Positions 46,720-57,493 are shown, counted from the first letter of the stretch. The stretch: DNA of 64,000 bases from an uncultured Planctomycetaceae bacterium (GCA_903858815.1 CAIOKE010000331.1:28757-92756), one strand, 5' to 3'. The notes: generated from the sequence alone by a model not told the origin. Numbers and translations are program-made.

Positions 46720-47709
46720 ATGCTTGCCGGACTGCTCACTGCCCCTCGCCGCATTCAGCTCGTAGAGACGCCTGAACCTGTTTTGCCACCCGCTGATCAG
46801 TCTCCCGGAATGATCCTGTTCCAGCCGGAAATGACGTGTCTCTGTGGGTCCGATCTGCCCTGCTTCGATGGTGACTTCGAAGGGCATCCCGTGGAATATC
46901 CGCAACCGGTCGGTATGAGTCTTCACGAGATGGTCGGGACTGTGGTGGACACAAACGGGACTCGCTGGCAGCGTGGACAACGCGTGCTGGCCGTTCCCAT
47001 CGGGCAGCAGGGCCTGTTTGAACGATTTGTCCTGCCCGAGTCGCGGGCAGTTGCAGTGCATCCCGGGTTGTCCGATGAAATGGCCATGCTGGCACAACCC
47101 TTCGGTACCGTGGTGCATGCTCTGAAAAAACTGCCCAATATGATCGATCGTGATGTTGTGGTTCTGGGACAGGGCCCGATCGGTCAGATGTTCAATGCAG
47201 GTCTCAGAAACCTGGGCGCCCGCCGCATTATCGGCATTGATCCCCTGCCGGCACGTCTGCACGCCAGCCAGCAGATGGGGGCCACGCATACTGTGTGTGC
47301 TTGTGGCATCGACGCGGAACAGTCCGTTCGCGAACTGCTGGATGGACAGCTGCCGGAATTCGTGATCGAAGCAGTCGGGCACAAAGCCCACGCTTTTAAT
47401 GACGCAGTCAGACTGGTCCGCGACTATGGCACAGTGCTGTTCTTCGGAGTTCCTCCGCACAGTATCGACAACGCTGCTCTGCGAGCACTGATGTGGAAAA
47501 ACGGCAGCCTGCTGACCAGTCTGCACCCTGATTTCGAACGCACATTCCCGCTGGCGATGCAGTGGATCGCCGAAGGTCGAGTCAATCTGCAGCCACTGCT
47601 GACACACCGTTTCCCGCTGCAGCAGCTGCAGCAGGCGTTTGATGTGTTCCGAGACCGTACAGACGGTGCGCTGAAAGTTCTGGTTGAGTTTCCGGCGCTG
47701 CATGTGTAA
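46720..47709 (+). CDS. Medium-chain (MDR) alcohol dehydrogenase-like protein
   Basis: A 329-residue zinc-type MDR protein. The catalytic-zinc Cys is in CLCGSD and the conserved His-Glu in SLHEMVGTV; the Rossmann nucleotide site reads VVVLGQGPIGQMFNAGL. The structural-zinc Cys cluster of classical enzymes is absent, as in sorbitol- or threonine-dehydrogenase-like branches. It probably oxidises a polyol or sugar alcohol with NAD(P); the substrate is unknown. It starts 37 bases after the sulfatase gene and could be cotranscribed with it. Confidence 0.83.
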   Translation: MLAGLLTAPRRIQLVETPEPVLPPADQSPGMILFQPEMTCLCGSDLPCFDGDFEGHPVEYPQPVGMSLHEMVGTVVDTNGTRWQRGQRVLAVPIGQQGLFERFVLPESRAVAVHPGLSDEMAMLAQPFGTVVHALKKLPNMIDRDVVVLGQGPIGQMFNAGLRNLGARRIIGIDPLPARLHASQQMGATHTVCACGIDAEQSVRELLDGQLPEFVIEAVGHKAHAFNDAVRLVRDYGTVLFFGVPPHSIDNAALRALMWKNGSLLTSLHPDFERTFPLAMQWIAEGRVNLQPLLTHRFPLQQLQQAFDVFRDRTDGALKVLVEFPALHV

Positions 47710-47857
47710 GTCCCGTTGCAGACCGGGTTGGCCCGGGGGATCGCAGGCGCGAACAGGTATGACGTAAGGGACACAATACGGGGCCCGGGCATTCCGGACG
47801 CGAGGGACAAAAGTCGGCTGAGGCCGTCAAATGGACTCCAGCTCATTGAAAAATATT

Positions 47858-47899
47858 GTGTTTTTGCGGTACGGGGCCGAGCAGGAATGCTCGGGCTAC
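47858..47899. repeat. Second copy of the palindromic REP-like element
   Basis: Bases 47873-47899 match 14510-14536 exactly over 27 bases, with the same 7-bp CCGAGCA/TGCTCGG stem and GGAA loop, and the TTTTTGCGG flank is also shared with few changes. It sits between the MDR gene and truA; unlike the copy at 14.5 kb it lacks the tandem tail units. Confidence 0.85.
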
Positions 47900-47938
47900 G
47901 GTTGTTGTGGGGCGGGGCGGTAGGTGGGTGTGCCGGGG

Positions 47939-48838
47939 TTATGTTGCGGCTTCAATGTCACCGTAATTGACGTTGACCAGATACAACCCTTCGGGCACGG
48001 CTGTCATGCCTGCCGCTGCGCGGTCGAGCGATTGAATGACAGTCCGCAGATAATCGATCGGCTGACGACCCCGGCCAATGTCCGTCAGTGTCCCCACAAT
48101 GGCTCGAACCATGTTGTACAGAAAGCCATCCGCCATCACCTCAAAGATCACAAACGGACCACCTGCTGCACCCGACTCCGTTGTTGGCAGTCCCCATGTA
48201 TGGGCGCTTTGCCACAGGGGCCAGCAGCTGCTGCGATACACACGCGCGTCCATGATCGTCCGCACGCTGGTCAGCTTGTTCGGATATTCCTTTTCGAAAC
48301 AGCGAAAATCATGAGTCCCGAGCAGGCAGGCCGTAGCCTGCTGCATGCGTTCGGCGTCAAGGCGAAATCGTGAATGAGCACAGTAGCGTCGCAGAAACGG
48401 TGGACACACTTCACCATCATGAATCACGTAGCGATACCGTTTGCAGACGGCCGAGAATGTGGCGTGAAAGCCGAGGTGGACTTCCTGCGATCGCACTACC
48501 ACAATGTCGTCCGGCAGCTCCGTCTGTAAAGCGCGACGGAAACTGGGTGCGGGAATTCGACTGAGCGTATAAAAGTTGGCTTCCTGTCCCAGTGCATGCA
48601 CGCCGGCGTCGGTTCGTCCCGCACAGTACAATCGCCGCTGCTCACCCGTGATCTTCAGAATGGCCTGTTCCACACAGGCCTGCACAGATGGCCGAGCTGG
48701 CTGAACCTGCCAGCCACTGTAGTCCGTGCCATCATACGCAAGGGTCAGACGGATATTGCGAGTTCCCGGTGCCGCATGCAACGCCTCAAACGGCAGCGGC
48801 GTACCAGTTGCCTCACCGGTTGGATCCACCTCACTCAT
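47939..48838 (-). CDS. truA: tRNA pseudouridine(38-40) synthase
   Basis: A 299-residue TruA, which isomerises uridines 38-40 in the tRNA anticodon arm. The catalytic Asp is in GRTDAGVHALGQ, preceded by LAYDGTDYSGWQ; RRYCAHSRFR and FLYNMVRAIVGTL are also family-typical. The ATG at 48838 overlaps the stop of the transporter gene (ATGA), suggesting translational coupling within the leuS-pfkA-MFS-truA unit. Confidence 0.95.
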   Translation of the reverse strand: MSEVDPTGEATGTPLPFEALHAAPGTRNIRLTLAYDGTDYSGWQVQPARPSVQACVEQAILKITGEQRRLYCAGRTDAGVHALGQEANFYTLSRIPAPSFRRALQTELPDDIVVVRSQEVHLGFHATFSAVCKRYRYVIHDGEVCPPFLRRYCAHSRFRLDAERMQQATACLLGTHDFRCFEKEYPNKLTSVRTIMDARVYRSSCWPLWQSAHTWGLPTTESGAAGGPFVIFEVMADGFLYNMVRAIVGTLTDIGRGRQPIDYLRTVIQSLDRAAAGMTAVPEGLYLVNVNYGDIEAAT

Positions 48839-50301
48839 GCGCGGCGCTCACTGTCCGCCATAGACTGGGACTGCAGGCGAATCTGCGTCACCAGCAGACC
48901 GCCACACAGGATCAGCCCGGCACCCAGAAAGTACGGCAGAGCAGCCCCCTGCCGCAGCAGCGCGATCCCCAGCGCCGGACCAAGGATCCGTGCCAGCGAT
49001 GACAGGCTCTGGCCAGTCCCCAGCACCATTCCCTGCTCGTCCGCTGCGGCGGCTCGTGATAACAGCGACTGCAGCGACGGATTGACCGACGAGAAACCAA
49101 TGACAACGATCGGCAGAATTGCCCACAAGGCACCGCCCGGCAGAACACTCAGTCCAGTCAGAGCAATCAGGCAGAAACCCACGGTCATCAGCAGTATCCC
49201 GGTCAGTGCCATGCGAGTCTCACCGATGCGTGGCAGCAGACGTCGCACCAGTAACCCCTGTCCCAGCGACAGCACAAATCCCACATAGGCATACAGCAGA
49301 TAGTTCCAGCGGCTGCTGTAGCCGAACCTCTGCGTCAGCAGTGACAACGTACTTTCAAACTGAGCAAACCCGAAAGTCGTCACAAACACGGCACCCAGGA
49401 TCAGGGAAAATCGTGGATTGCCCAGGTGTCGCAGCACTGTTCCCGGTCGAAACCCGCGATGCGCCGCACTGCTGCCCGCCCGCCGAGACTCCTGCAGCTT
49501 CAACGCCGCCAGCAGAAACGCCAGCAGCGATAAACCACAGGCCACGTACCCGGGCAAACCTGATGGCGGAGTCATCAGGATGGCTTTCAGTCGCGACTTC
49601 GGCAGCGGTTCTGCCAGCAGTAAACCGGCCGAAGCCGCACTGGCCTCATCCACCGGACCAGCAGTCTGCAGCAACTGCAGAAATTCGACAGCTCCCAGCA
49701 CATCCTGCGAATCTTCCCAGCCCCTCATCAACTGCAGCTGCTGACCTGTCAGTGCCACCGCGTTGTCATCAGACACACAGGCCGCACCAATCAGTGGACC
49801 AAACGTAAACCCAATTCCGAACGCCGCACCAATCATCGCCATACCGCGACCACGATTCTTCGCTTCAGTGCAGTCGGCAATCACTGCCTGCGCGGTTGAA
49901 ATTGTGGCCCCGGCAATGCCCGCTCCGATTCGCGCAAGAAACAGCCACGGCAATGCCCCAAGGCCCAGCCACTGAAACTCACGCCCCTGCGATGACACGT
50001 ATCCAAACAATCCGTAAGACCACGCTGATCCCAGCAGACCCAGCATCAGGATCGGACGCCGCCCCACGCGATCCGATAAACCACCCCACATCGGCGCGAA
50101 CAGGAACTGCATCGCCGAAAAGGAGGCCATCAATGCACCCAGCTGCCAGCCCGAAGCACTGAACCAGGCCCCGTATCGAGGCAGCAGCGGCAGCACAATT
50201 CCAAAACCCAGCAGGTCAATAAAGACCGTCAGAAAAACAACCAGCAGAGTCCCCCGCCCGGCTGACACTGTACTCTGCTCACTTTGCCCCTGTTCGCTCA
50301 C
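48835..50301 (-). CDS. Major facilitator superfamily transporter (TetA-like)
   Basis: A 488-residue transporter with 12 probable membrane helices. The N-terminal half carries the MFS loop motif GGLSDRVGRRPIL between helices 2 and 3; helix 1 reads FLTVFIDLLGFGIVLPLLP, as in the TetA/drug-H+ antiporter group. GTG 50301 with GAAGG 7 bases upstream was selected because longer versions would overlap pfkA and add a hydrophilic tail. A ~65-residue insert between helices 6 and 7 is larger than usual. Substrate unknown; not evidence of tetracycline resistance. Confidence 0.82.
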   Translation of the reverse strand: MSEQGQSEQSTVSAGRGTLLVVFLTVFIDLLGFGIVLPLLPRYGAWFSASGWQLGALMASFSAMQFLFAPMWGGLSDRVGRRPILMLGLLGSAWSYGLFGYVSSQGREFQWLGLGALPWLFLARIGAGIAGATISTAQAVIADCTEAKNRGRGMAMIGAAFGIGFTFGPLIGAACVSDDNAVALTGQQLQLMRGWEDSQDVLGAVEFLQLLQTAGPVDEASAASAGLLLAEPLPKSRLKAILMTPPSGLPGYVACGLSLLAFLLAALKLQESRRAGSSAAHRGFRPGTVLRHLGNPRFSLILGAVFVTTFGFAQFESTLSLLTQRFGYSSRWNYLLYAYVGFVLSLGQGLLVRRLLPRIGETRMALTGILLMTVGFCLIALTGLSVLPGGALWAILPIVVIGFSSVNPSLQSLLSRAAAADEQGMVLGTGQSLSSLARILGPALGIALLRQGAALPYFLGAGLILCGGLLVTQIRLQSQSMADSERRA

Positions 50302-50357
50302 CGCCAAACCTTCTTTTTCTTCAAGTTGCAGGCCCACACCACCGTCTGTACCACGAT

Positions 50358-51728
50358 TTACAAATACCGAATCCTGCGACGAATGTCCGAATTGATACTC
50401 TGATACCGATTGCTCAGGCACCCCGCATCAAAAACTTCACGACGGATATACTCCACATCATCCGCACCCACCGCTCGAGTAAAGATGGGTTTCAGATACT
50501 CCATCCCCAGCGTTGACAGCTGCATTCTTCCGGCATCATACAGACTGGGATGCACCTCACGCGGATGAATCTCGCCCCAGCGGTCCCGCAGTCGATTGGC
50601 CGCAATGGAACTGAATGAGAACCCTGACTGAGGACTGTACTGCAGAGTTGCAACTTCGTTGCTGTAACCCGCCGCCAGCAGCTCCACCGCTCGTCCACCC
50701 AGCTGAGTCGCGGCAAAACGATCAAACAGAATCGGACGACCGCCACGCTGAGTATGACCGACCTTGCGACTGAACAGAGCACTGCTGCCGGGCTCAAACC
50801 GACGAGTCTCAAGGAACAGCTCCGGACTCAGGCTGCGTTCCAGCATTCCCACAATCGCGTCCGCAGCCCCTGAATACTTCACGTTCCCCGCCGGATCAAA
50901 GGCCGGGGAAGTCGCTCCCAGCTCACGACCGTCCAGACCACGCACACCCTCGCCTACCACAATCACCACGTTCTGCTGCTGATCATAGATTCGCGAAACC
51001 TGCTGCGTCAGCTGCTGCGGATCAACAGGGACTTCAGGGATCAGGATGATGTCGGGCTGAGCATATGCGGCGCCCAGAGCAATATAGCCGGACTGTCGAC
51101 CCATCACTTCCACCACCGCAATCCGATGATGACTCTCAGCCGTCGTCCGCAGACGCTCCACCATCTGCACCACCACGAACACCGCCGTAGCGAAGCCCGG
51201 AGTCGCATAGTTGATGATGTCCTCCAGCCGCAGTGAGTCCCGGCCGGCCGTTGTCCTGACCGCAGGCCCCGCACCATCAGCCGGTCGCACCCACTCGTCA
51301 GGCTCGCCCGGATAATTCAACCCAAGATCATTGTCGATCGTCTTCGGAGCCAGCACACAGGGCAGGATTTCGGCCAGCGGCTGCATCCCGTTGATCGTTC
51401 CATCCCCGCCGATACACAACAACCCGTCCAGCTGCAGCTTCGCAGCATGCGCCCCAGCGACCCGCAGATGTTCCGTCGAGGTGTGGTCAAGATAGGTCCG
51501 CGATGACCCGATCAGAGTCCCACCCTTGCACGGATCCAGCTCTGGAATGCCGGAATACAGAGGATTCAGCAGCACATGCGGCACTTTTGGGTCCAGCAGA
51601 CCCGCATAACCCCGCATGAGACCCACCACCTCGATCTTCAGCGCATTGGCACGCTGCACCGCCCCGTAGATCGTGGCGTTCAGCGCTGGAGTATCCCCGC
51701 CCGCTGTCAGAATTCCGATTCGTTTCAT
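50358..51728 (-). CDS. 6-phosphofructokinase, GGDG/PKTIDND type
   Basis: A 456-residue PfkA-superfamily enzyme that phosphorylates fructose 6-phosphate in glycolysis. The phosphoryl-donor site is GGDG (107-110) with Gly110, which favours ATP; PPi-dependent enzymes have Asp there. PKTIDND (128-134) carries Lys129, more typical of PPi and long ATP enzymes. A ~35-residue segment after YPGEPDEW is inserted relative to E. coli PfkA. MGRQSGYIALG and the sugar-phosphate residues are intact. It is spaced 3 bases from leuS. Confidence 0.88.
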   Translation of the reverse strand: MKRIGILTAGGDTPALNATIYGAVQRANALKIEVVGLMRGYAGLLDPKVPHVLLNPLYSGIPELDPCKGGTLIGSSRTYLDHTSTEHLRVAGAHAAKLQLDGLLCIGGDGTINGMQPLAEILPCVLAPKTIDNDLGLNYPGEPDEWVRPADGAGPAVRTTAGRDSLRLEDIINYATPGFATAVFVVVQMVERLRTTAESHHRIAVVEVMGRQSGYIALGAAYAQPDIILIPEVPVDPQQLTQQVSRIYDQQQNVVIVVGEGVRGLDGRELGATSPAFDPAGNVKYSGAADAIVGMLERSLSPELFLETRRFEPGSSALFSRKVGHTQRGGRPILFDRFAATQLGGRAVELLAAGYSNEVATLQYSPQSGFSFSSIAANRLRDRWGEIHPREVHPSLYDAGRMQLSTLGMEYLKPIFTRAVGADDVEYIRREVFDAGCLSNRYQSINSDIRRRIRYL

Positions 51729-51731
51729 GGA

Positions 51732-54407
51732 TTATCTCACCACAAAATTCACCAGTCGACCAGGCACCACAACCACCTTCACCACCGTCTTACCCTCCAG
51801 CTGACGACGCACCACCTCGTCAGCTTCCGCCGTCGCCTGCAGCACATCGGCCGCTGTGTCCACCGGCACGACAATGCGAGTCCGCAGCTTGCCGTTGACC
51901 TGCACCGGTACTTCCACCGACTCCTCAACCAGCCACTGCGGATCAGCCTGCGGCCATGGCTCATACGCCAGCGTCTGCGCATGACCCAGGGCCGACCACA
52001 GCTCCTCCGCAATGTGCGGTGCGAACGGACTGAGCAGCAGCACGAAGGATTCCAGCACACACTTCGGACGCACCGCCTGGCCGGACATCGCGTTGGTGAA
52101 TTCCATCATCCGACTGATCGCCGTATTGAACGCCATTCGCTCAATGTCGTCCGTCACAGCACGAATCGTCTGATGCAGAATTCGCAGCTGCTCAGGAGTT
52201 GCCGCAACGTCCTGCACTGCCGCGTCCAGCACCACCTGCTCTGCACGATCATCCACAATCATGCGCCAGACACGACTGAGAAATCGATAAACGCCCTCCA
52301 CACCACTGGTCTGCCACGGCTTCACCTGCTCCAGAGGTCCCATGAACATCTCGTACAGTCGCAGTGAATCGGCACCCCGATCATTCACCACCTGCTCGGG
52401 ATTCACCACGTTCCCCCGCGACTTCGACATCTTCTCGCCGTTTTCGCCCAGAATCATGCCCTGATTCACCAGCCGACGAAATGGCTCTGGATGACTGACA
52501 TAGCCTCGGTCGAATAACACCTTATGCCAGAATCTGGAATACAGCAGGTGCAGCACCGCATGCTCGGCACCACCCACGTACAGATCCACCGGCAACCAGT
52601 AACGCTCTTTCCGGGGATCGATGAAACAGTCCGAATTGCGATTGTCACAGAATCGCAGGTAATACCAGCAGCTGCCTGCCCACTGCGGCATACTGTTCGT
52701 CTCACGCTTCAACCGCACACCGTCCTCTGCCGTACGATACAGCCAGTCGCCGGTTGCCTTGGAAAGCATCGGTTCCGGAGTACCCGTTGGCTGGAAGTCT
52801 TCAACGTGCGGATGCAGCACCGGCAGTGACTGCACAGGATCAGCTCGCAGCAGACCTGTCGGCTGCCCGTCCGCATCCAGCTCATGCCAGATCGGGAATG
52901 GCTCGCCCCAGTACCGCTGACGACTGAACAGCCAGTCGCGCAACCGGAAATTGACGGCTTCTCGGCCCAGGCCCCGAGCTGCCAGATCCGCCGTAATCCG
53001 CTGCTTCACATCCTCTGTCCGCATCCCATCCCACGGGCCGGAATTGACCGCGACACCCAGCTCACAGAAGGCCGCCACCGACAGATCTGCCTGCGGCCCG
53101 TCAGCACTGGCTGCCGCCACCACCTGCACAATCGGAATCTGATACTGACAGGCAAATTCATAGTCACGCTCGTCATGACCCGGAACAGCCATGATGGCAC
53201 CCGTGCCATAACTGATCAGTACGTAATCCGCGATCCAGACCGGGACCGGCTGGCCATTCACCGGGTTGATCGCATAGCTGCCTGTGAACACCCCCGTTTT
53301 GGTCTTTGCCAGATCCGTCCGCTCCAGTTCGGACTTCATCGCCGCCTGCTGCCGATACTGCTGCACTGCTGCCTGCTGCTCAGCCGTCGTCAGCTGATCC
53401 ACCAGCGGATGCTCGGGTGACAACACCATGTAGGTCACACCGTAGAGAGTGTCGGGGCGAGTCGTATAGATGCGGATGACGTCCGACTCGGCACGCACCG
53501 GGAAACCACCGGCCGCGCGAGACTGCTGCCAGGCCTGCTGAGCCTGTGCAGTGGTCGCGACCCGGAAATCCACCTCGGCACCCACACTGCGACCAATCCA
53601 GTTACGCTGCATCAGCTTGATCGAATCCGGCCATGACAGATCCGCCAGCTCATCCGCCAGCCGATCACCATAAGCCGTAATCCGCAGCATCCACTGCTTC
53701 AGATTCATCCGCACGACCGGATGACCACCACGCTCACTGACGCCGTCCACAACCTCCTCGTTCGCCAGCACAGTACCCAGCTCAGGACACCAGTTCACCG
53801 GAGCTTCTGACAGGATGGCCAGACGCTGCTGGTCCTGATAACGCCGCACCGCCGCCTGCCCCGCAGCAGCCACTTCCGCCGGTATCGGCAGCTCGGCAAT
53901 CGGACGACCACGGCCACGTCGCTGCACACCGTCCGGCCCCGTCCACACACACTCCGCGTCATACCACGTGTCGAAGATCTGCAGAAAAATCCACTGCGTC
54001 CAGCGATAATAATCCGGATCCGTTGTCGATAACTCACGGCTCCAGTCGTAACTGAAGCCCAGCATCTTCAACTGACGACGGAAAGTGTTGATGTTCTCTT
54101 CCGTCTTGATCCGCGGATGCACGTTCATCTTGCGAGCAAACTCTTCGGCCGGCAGACCAAAGGCATCCCAGCCCATCGGATGCAGCACGTTGCGGCCACG
54201 CATCCGCGAATAACGACACACAATGTCGGTCGCCGTGTAGCCCTCTGGATGACCCACATGCAATCCCTCGCCCGAAGGATACGGGAACATGTCCAGTACA
54301 TACATCTTCGGCTTGTCCGCTACACAGTCCTCGACACGGAATGTCTGATGCTGTTCCCAGTACTGCTGCCAGCGGGATTCAATTCGGCGAAAGTCGTAGC
54401 GAGGCAT
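51732..54407 (-). CDS. leuS: Leucyl-tRNA synthetase
   Basis: An 891-residue class I synthetase. The HIGH motif appears as HVGH in [15 protein letters not shown] and the KMSKS motif as KMSKSRGN. The CP1 editing domain, with its Thr-rich [18 protein letters not shown] region, is present. Start 54407 ([17 protein letters not shown]) matches the family; an open frame of 56 extra codons upstream is not credible. First gene of a minus-strand unit with pfkA, an MFS transporter and truA. Confidence 0.96.
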   Translation of the reverse strand: MPRYDFRRIESRWQQYWEQHQTFRVEDCVADKPKMYVLDMFPYPSGEGLHVGHPEGYTATDIVCRYSRMRGRNVLHPMGWDAFGLPAEEFARKMNVHPRIKTEENINTFRRQLKMLGFSYDWSRELSTTDPDYYRWTQWIFLQIFDTWYDAECVWTGPDGVQRRGRGRPIAELPIPAEVAAAGQAAVRRYQDQQRLAILSEAPVNWCPELGTVLANEEVVDGVSERGGHPVVRMNLKQWMLRITAYGDRLADELADLSWPDSIKLMQRNWIGRSVGAEVDFRVATTAQAQQAWQQSRAAGGFPVRAESDVIRIYTTRPDTLYGVTYMVLSPEHPLVDQLTTAEQQAAVQQYRQQAAMKSELERTDLAKTKTGVFTGSYAINPVNGQPVPVWIADYVLISYGTGAIMAVPGHDERDYEFACQYQIPIVQVVAAASADGPQADLSVAAFCELGVAVNSGPWDGMRTEDVKQRITADLAARGLGREAVNFRLRDWLFSRQRYWGEPFPIWHELDADGQPTGLLRADPVQSLPVLHPHVEDFQPTGTPEPMLSKATGDWLYRTAEDGVRLKRETNSMPQWAGSCWYYLRFCDNRNSDCFIDPRKERYWLPVDLYVGGAEHAVLHLLYSRFWHKVLFDRGYVSHPEPFRRLVNQGMILGENGEKMSKSRGNVVNPEQVVNDRGADSLRLYEMFMGPLEQVKPWQTSGVEGVYRFLSRVWRMIVDDRAEQVVLDAAVQDVAATPEQLRILHQTIRAVTDDIERMAFNTAISRMMEFTNAMSGQAVRPKCVLESFVLLLSPFAPHIAEELWSALGHAQTLAYEPWPQADPQWLVEESVEVPVQVNGKLRTRIVVPVDTAADVLQATAEADEVVRRQLEGKTVVKVVVVPGRLVNFVVR

Positions 54408-54642
54408 AGCGGAATGTGGTGGGCGGAAGCCCGTGATCAGAAGGACTGTCGAAGTCAACGAAAATCGGGGAAAATGAATCCGATTCCGGAGCCCTGGACG
54501 GAGAAGACAGACCCCACCCGGAAATGGGCAGGACGCGGTGCTATTGTATCCCGCCAGAGCCACGAAGCAAAACACCCGGGCTGTTCAGGGAAAAACGGGA
54601 AGGGAAGTTGAAGAGAAATGAGGAATTTCCGGGGGCCGGCGG

Positions 54643-57336
54643 TCAAGGCTGCGGTGCCGGTGCCGGTGCCGCCTCTGCCGACGGTTGCAGACTCAACAGC
54701 AACTGATGCGCCTCACGATATCGCGGACTTTGCTCCAATGCCATCAGCACTCGTCGCCTCGCCTCCGCAGGCTGACTTTCACGCCACAGCTGGGCCAGCC
54801 GAAAATTCAGCCGCGCGGCATCATCCGGCTGCAGCTGCAGCAGACACTGCAAAGCCGCAGCAACCACTGCCACATCACCCGTCGCCTGCCCCGCCTGCAC
54901 CAGCCGCTCCTGCACCTCAGCACGAAACGGATCGGCCGCAAAAATCCACTGACCACAGCGAATCACGTCCGGCCACTCCTGAGCCGTCACACACAGCTCC
55001 TGCAACCGCAACGCTGATTGCACATCGTCCGCTGAACGCTGCAGATGTTCTGTCAGCATCCGCCGCTCGCCCGCGGTATCGCCGCGCTCTCGATACAACT
55101 TCGCCAGCTGAGTCCGCGCCCCGTCCACACTGGCGTCTTCCGGATACAACTGCACAACCCGCTGCAACGTCTGCTCGGCCGCCACGTCCTTCGCGTCCAG
55201 CTGCTGGAGCGCCAGTAACAGCAACGCCGGCACATGACCGGGATGCTGCTGACAGAATTCTGCCAGACCTGCAGCCCCCGCACCCCGCAGCGCCTGCAAC
55301 GGCTCTTCAGAAAAGTCGGCCTGCGGTGCCAGCTGATCGGCCTGCTGCCGCAGAAACTGTTCAAACGATGCCTGCAGGGATTCCAGTCCACCACAATGCC
55401 GCCCCAGCGCGTCATTGATCAGCACACCCGATCGCAGATCATCCAGCACCGCATTCAGCGCCGGTAACCCATGCACCGTCACCAGATGCTCAACCGCCAG
55501 CGACGATTCAAAATACGCAAAGTTCAGATCGCCGCCCGAACCGGCCTGCAGAAACGCACTGCTCAACTGCCCAATCGGTACCGCTTTGCCGTCTCGAATC
55601 CGCTGGCGAAACTCAGGTGTCATCCGCTGACCCCAACGCGGATCACGGATCCGCTCCTCATACACCGAAATCCCCTCACTCAACCACCGCGGAATGCGAT
55701 TGGCCGTCTTCTGCAGCGAAATCACATGACAGAATTCATGCCACAACACCGACTCCCAGCTGACAGGAGAATCCCGGCGACTGGCCGGACTGTTGGCTGT
55801 CACCACACGCCCGAAACAGACACCCAGAAACCCGCTGACCTCCGGAATGCCAAATGTCCGAACCGCAAAATCATCGGCCCGCTGATAAATCTCTACCGTC
55901 ACCGGGACTTCCGACTGAAACTGATAGCGAACCGTGAACTGCTGCCACGCTTCCTCCAGCAGCTGCCCGACTCGCGGTCCATACAACGCCGCTTCACCCC
56001 GCTCCATGCGAATCTCAAAATGCTCAGTCCGAACCGTCGTATACTGACCCAGACTATCCTTCAGCTGCAACAGATTAAAGAGTGTGGTGTTGTACTGATC
56101 AGCCTTCCCGGCTTCTTCAGCCAGCTGCCAGCCCTCAGTAATCTGCCCCAGACGCAGCAGATCCTGAGCCAGCTGTGTCCGCGCTTTGTTACAGGTGGGA
56201 TCAGCTTCCAGTGCCCTGCGCTGGGCTGCCGCCCCTTCCGCAAAACGGTACTTGCGCGAAAGCCGCGTTCCGATCAGGTGATCGGGCTCCGGACTGCTGA
56301 TACTGAACTTCAGCGCCGCAGCACGACTTTCCGTTTCCGCGGCGGAATTGCCCTGCAGATGAAAGATCACCGCACGCAGGGCATGCGCTTCCGGCAGATG
56401 CGGATTGACTGACAGCATCTGCTGCAGTGTCTGCTCGGCCCCCACATAGTCCTCAGCGTCAATCTGCTGCTCCGCAATCCGCTGCTGCGCGGCAAACAGA
56501 TGCGGATTCTTCTGCAGTGCCTGAGTCAGCAACTGCTGCGACTGCGAAGCGTCAGCCGATGACAGGGCCTCAGAATACAAAAACAGAATCTCGGCACTGT
56601 CCGGAAACTGCTGCAGCACCGGTTTAAGCAGCTCTGCGGCGAAGGCCGGATCACCCTTGTCCAGAGCCAGTCGCGCGGCCGCCACAAAACCCTCCGGTCG
56701 ATTGGGATAGTTCCGCCGCGCACGCTCAAAAAAACCTTCCTGGACTGCCTTCGGGTCCGCGCCGAGGAGTAATGCGACCTGACCAAGGCAGGAGAGGTCA
56801 TCGGCATCGGTGTAACGCCACGAGGCCGTGCTGGCCAGCTTCTCAACCTCACGCAGGGATTCCGTCACCACGTCCCTCTGACCGTTCGCGAGGGCCGCTT
56901 CGATCCGCAGCTGCTGCAGACGAATGGACCACGAGTAACGTTCGATCCCCGCAACCACCGATGCCAGTGCCTCAGGGTACTTCCCGAGAGCCAGTTCGGC
57001 ACGCGCCTTCAGAATGGGCCACTCTTCACCGTAACTGCGCGCATCAAATGCGGCCGTTGCCAGTTCCAGACAACGCGCGTAATCACCGGTCTGCAGTGCC
57101 GCCTGACAGTCGGACAATGCGTCAGGAACGGCAGGGAATGTCGGCAGACCGGCCCGGACAACACCCGTATGGCTGCCCGGAAGCACCACCGGAAACAGCC
57201 ACAACAGCAGCGGCAGCAGGGACAGCCGAGGCTGCCAGCGGCAAGGCTGTGGCTGCACCAGGGTCCGGGAATCCCGCGCGGCAACAGCGAGCGACCTGTA
57301 AGTCAGCATCTGGCGATTCCCGGTCCTGCGGTTCAT
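54643..57336 (-). CDS. Exported TPR protein with a gluzincin (peptidase MA-like) domain
   Basis: An 897-residue protein. The N-terminus has an export signal after a basic stretch (LSLLPLLLWLFPVVLP). TPR helices cover about 70-430. A zinc-peptidase-like domain follows, with HEFCH (HExxH) near residue 540 and WLSEGISVYEE, the downstream Glu ligand of gluzincins, about 20 residues later. More TPR helices run to the C-terminus (LQELCVTAQEWPDVI). All metal ligands are present, so it may be active. ATG 57336 has AAGG 7 bases upstream. Confidence 0.85.
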   Translation of the reverse strand: MNRRTGNRQMLTYRSLAVAARDSRTLVQPQPCRWQPRLSLLPLLLWLFPVVLPGSHTGVVRAGLPTFPAVPDALSDCQAALQTGDYARCLELATAAFDARSYGEEWPILKARAELALGKYPEALASVVAGIERYSWSIRLQQLRIEAALANGQRDVVTESLREVEKLASTASWRYTDADDLSCLGQVALLLGADPKAVQEGFFERARRNYPNRPEGFVAAARLALDKGDPAFAAELLKPVLQQFPDSAEILFLYSEALSSADASQSQQLLTQALQKNPHLFAAQQRIAEQQIDAEDYVGAEQTLQQMLSVNPHLPEAHALRAVIFHLQGNSAAETESRAAALKFSISSPEPDHLIGTRLSRKYRFAEGAAAQRRALEADPTCNKARTQLAQDLLRLGQITEGWQLAEEAGKADQYNTTLFNLLQLKDSLGQYTTVRTEHFEIRMERGEAALYGPRVGQLLEEAWQQFTVRYQFQSEVPVTVEIYQRADDFAVRTFGIPEVSGFLGVCFGRVVTANSPASRRDSPVSWESVLWHEFCHVISLQKTANRIPRWLSEGISVYEERIRDPRWGQRMTPEFRQRIRDGKAVPIGQLSSAFLQAGSGGDLNFAYFESSLAVEHLVTVHGLPALNAVLDDLRSGVLINDALGRHCGGLESLQASFEQFLRQQADQLAPQADFSEEPLQALRGAGAAGLAEFCQQHPGHVPALLLLALQQLDAKDVAAEQTLQRVVQLYPEDASVDGARTQLAKLYRERGDTAGERRMLTEHLQRSADDVQSALRLQELCVTAQEWPDVIRCGQWIFAADPFRAEVQERLVQAGQATGDVAVVAAALQCLLQLQPDDAARLNFRLAQLWRESQPAEARRRVLMALEQSPRYREAHQLLLSLQPSAEAAPAPAPQP

Positions 57337-57357
57337 GATCCGGCCTTTTTGTCGGAA

Positions 57358-57387
57358 TTGCTTCTGGGGTTGTGTCTGTCTTATAAC
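57358..57387 (+). promoter_or_regulatory. Possible sigma-70 promoter
   Basis: TTGCTT and TATAAC are spaced by 18 bases in the divergent gap between the TPR/gluzincin gene and the HAD hydrolase gene. The -35 has two mismatches. It would give a ~100-base leader to ATG 57494. Confidence 0.35.
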
Positions 57388-57493
57388 AGGGGGCGTTGCC
57401 GGAGTCATGCGGGGGACCCAAAAATCAACGAGTGTCGTGGATTCGGGGGACATCCCCGCTGTTGTGCTGGCCAGCAGCGGACGTTCAATACCT

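Noticed and set aside
46684..47703. A 339-codon minus-strand open frame over the MDR dehydrogenase
   Set aside because: It mirrors the dehydrogenase codons; the plus-strand protein has clear cofactor and zinc motifs.
54408..54642. A tRNA or other RNA gene before leuS
   Set aside because: No T-arm GTTCGA-type box or cloverleaf was found on either strand; intergenic gaps elsewhere were also negative.
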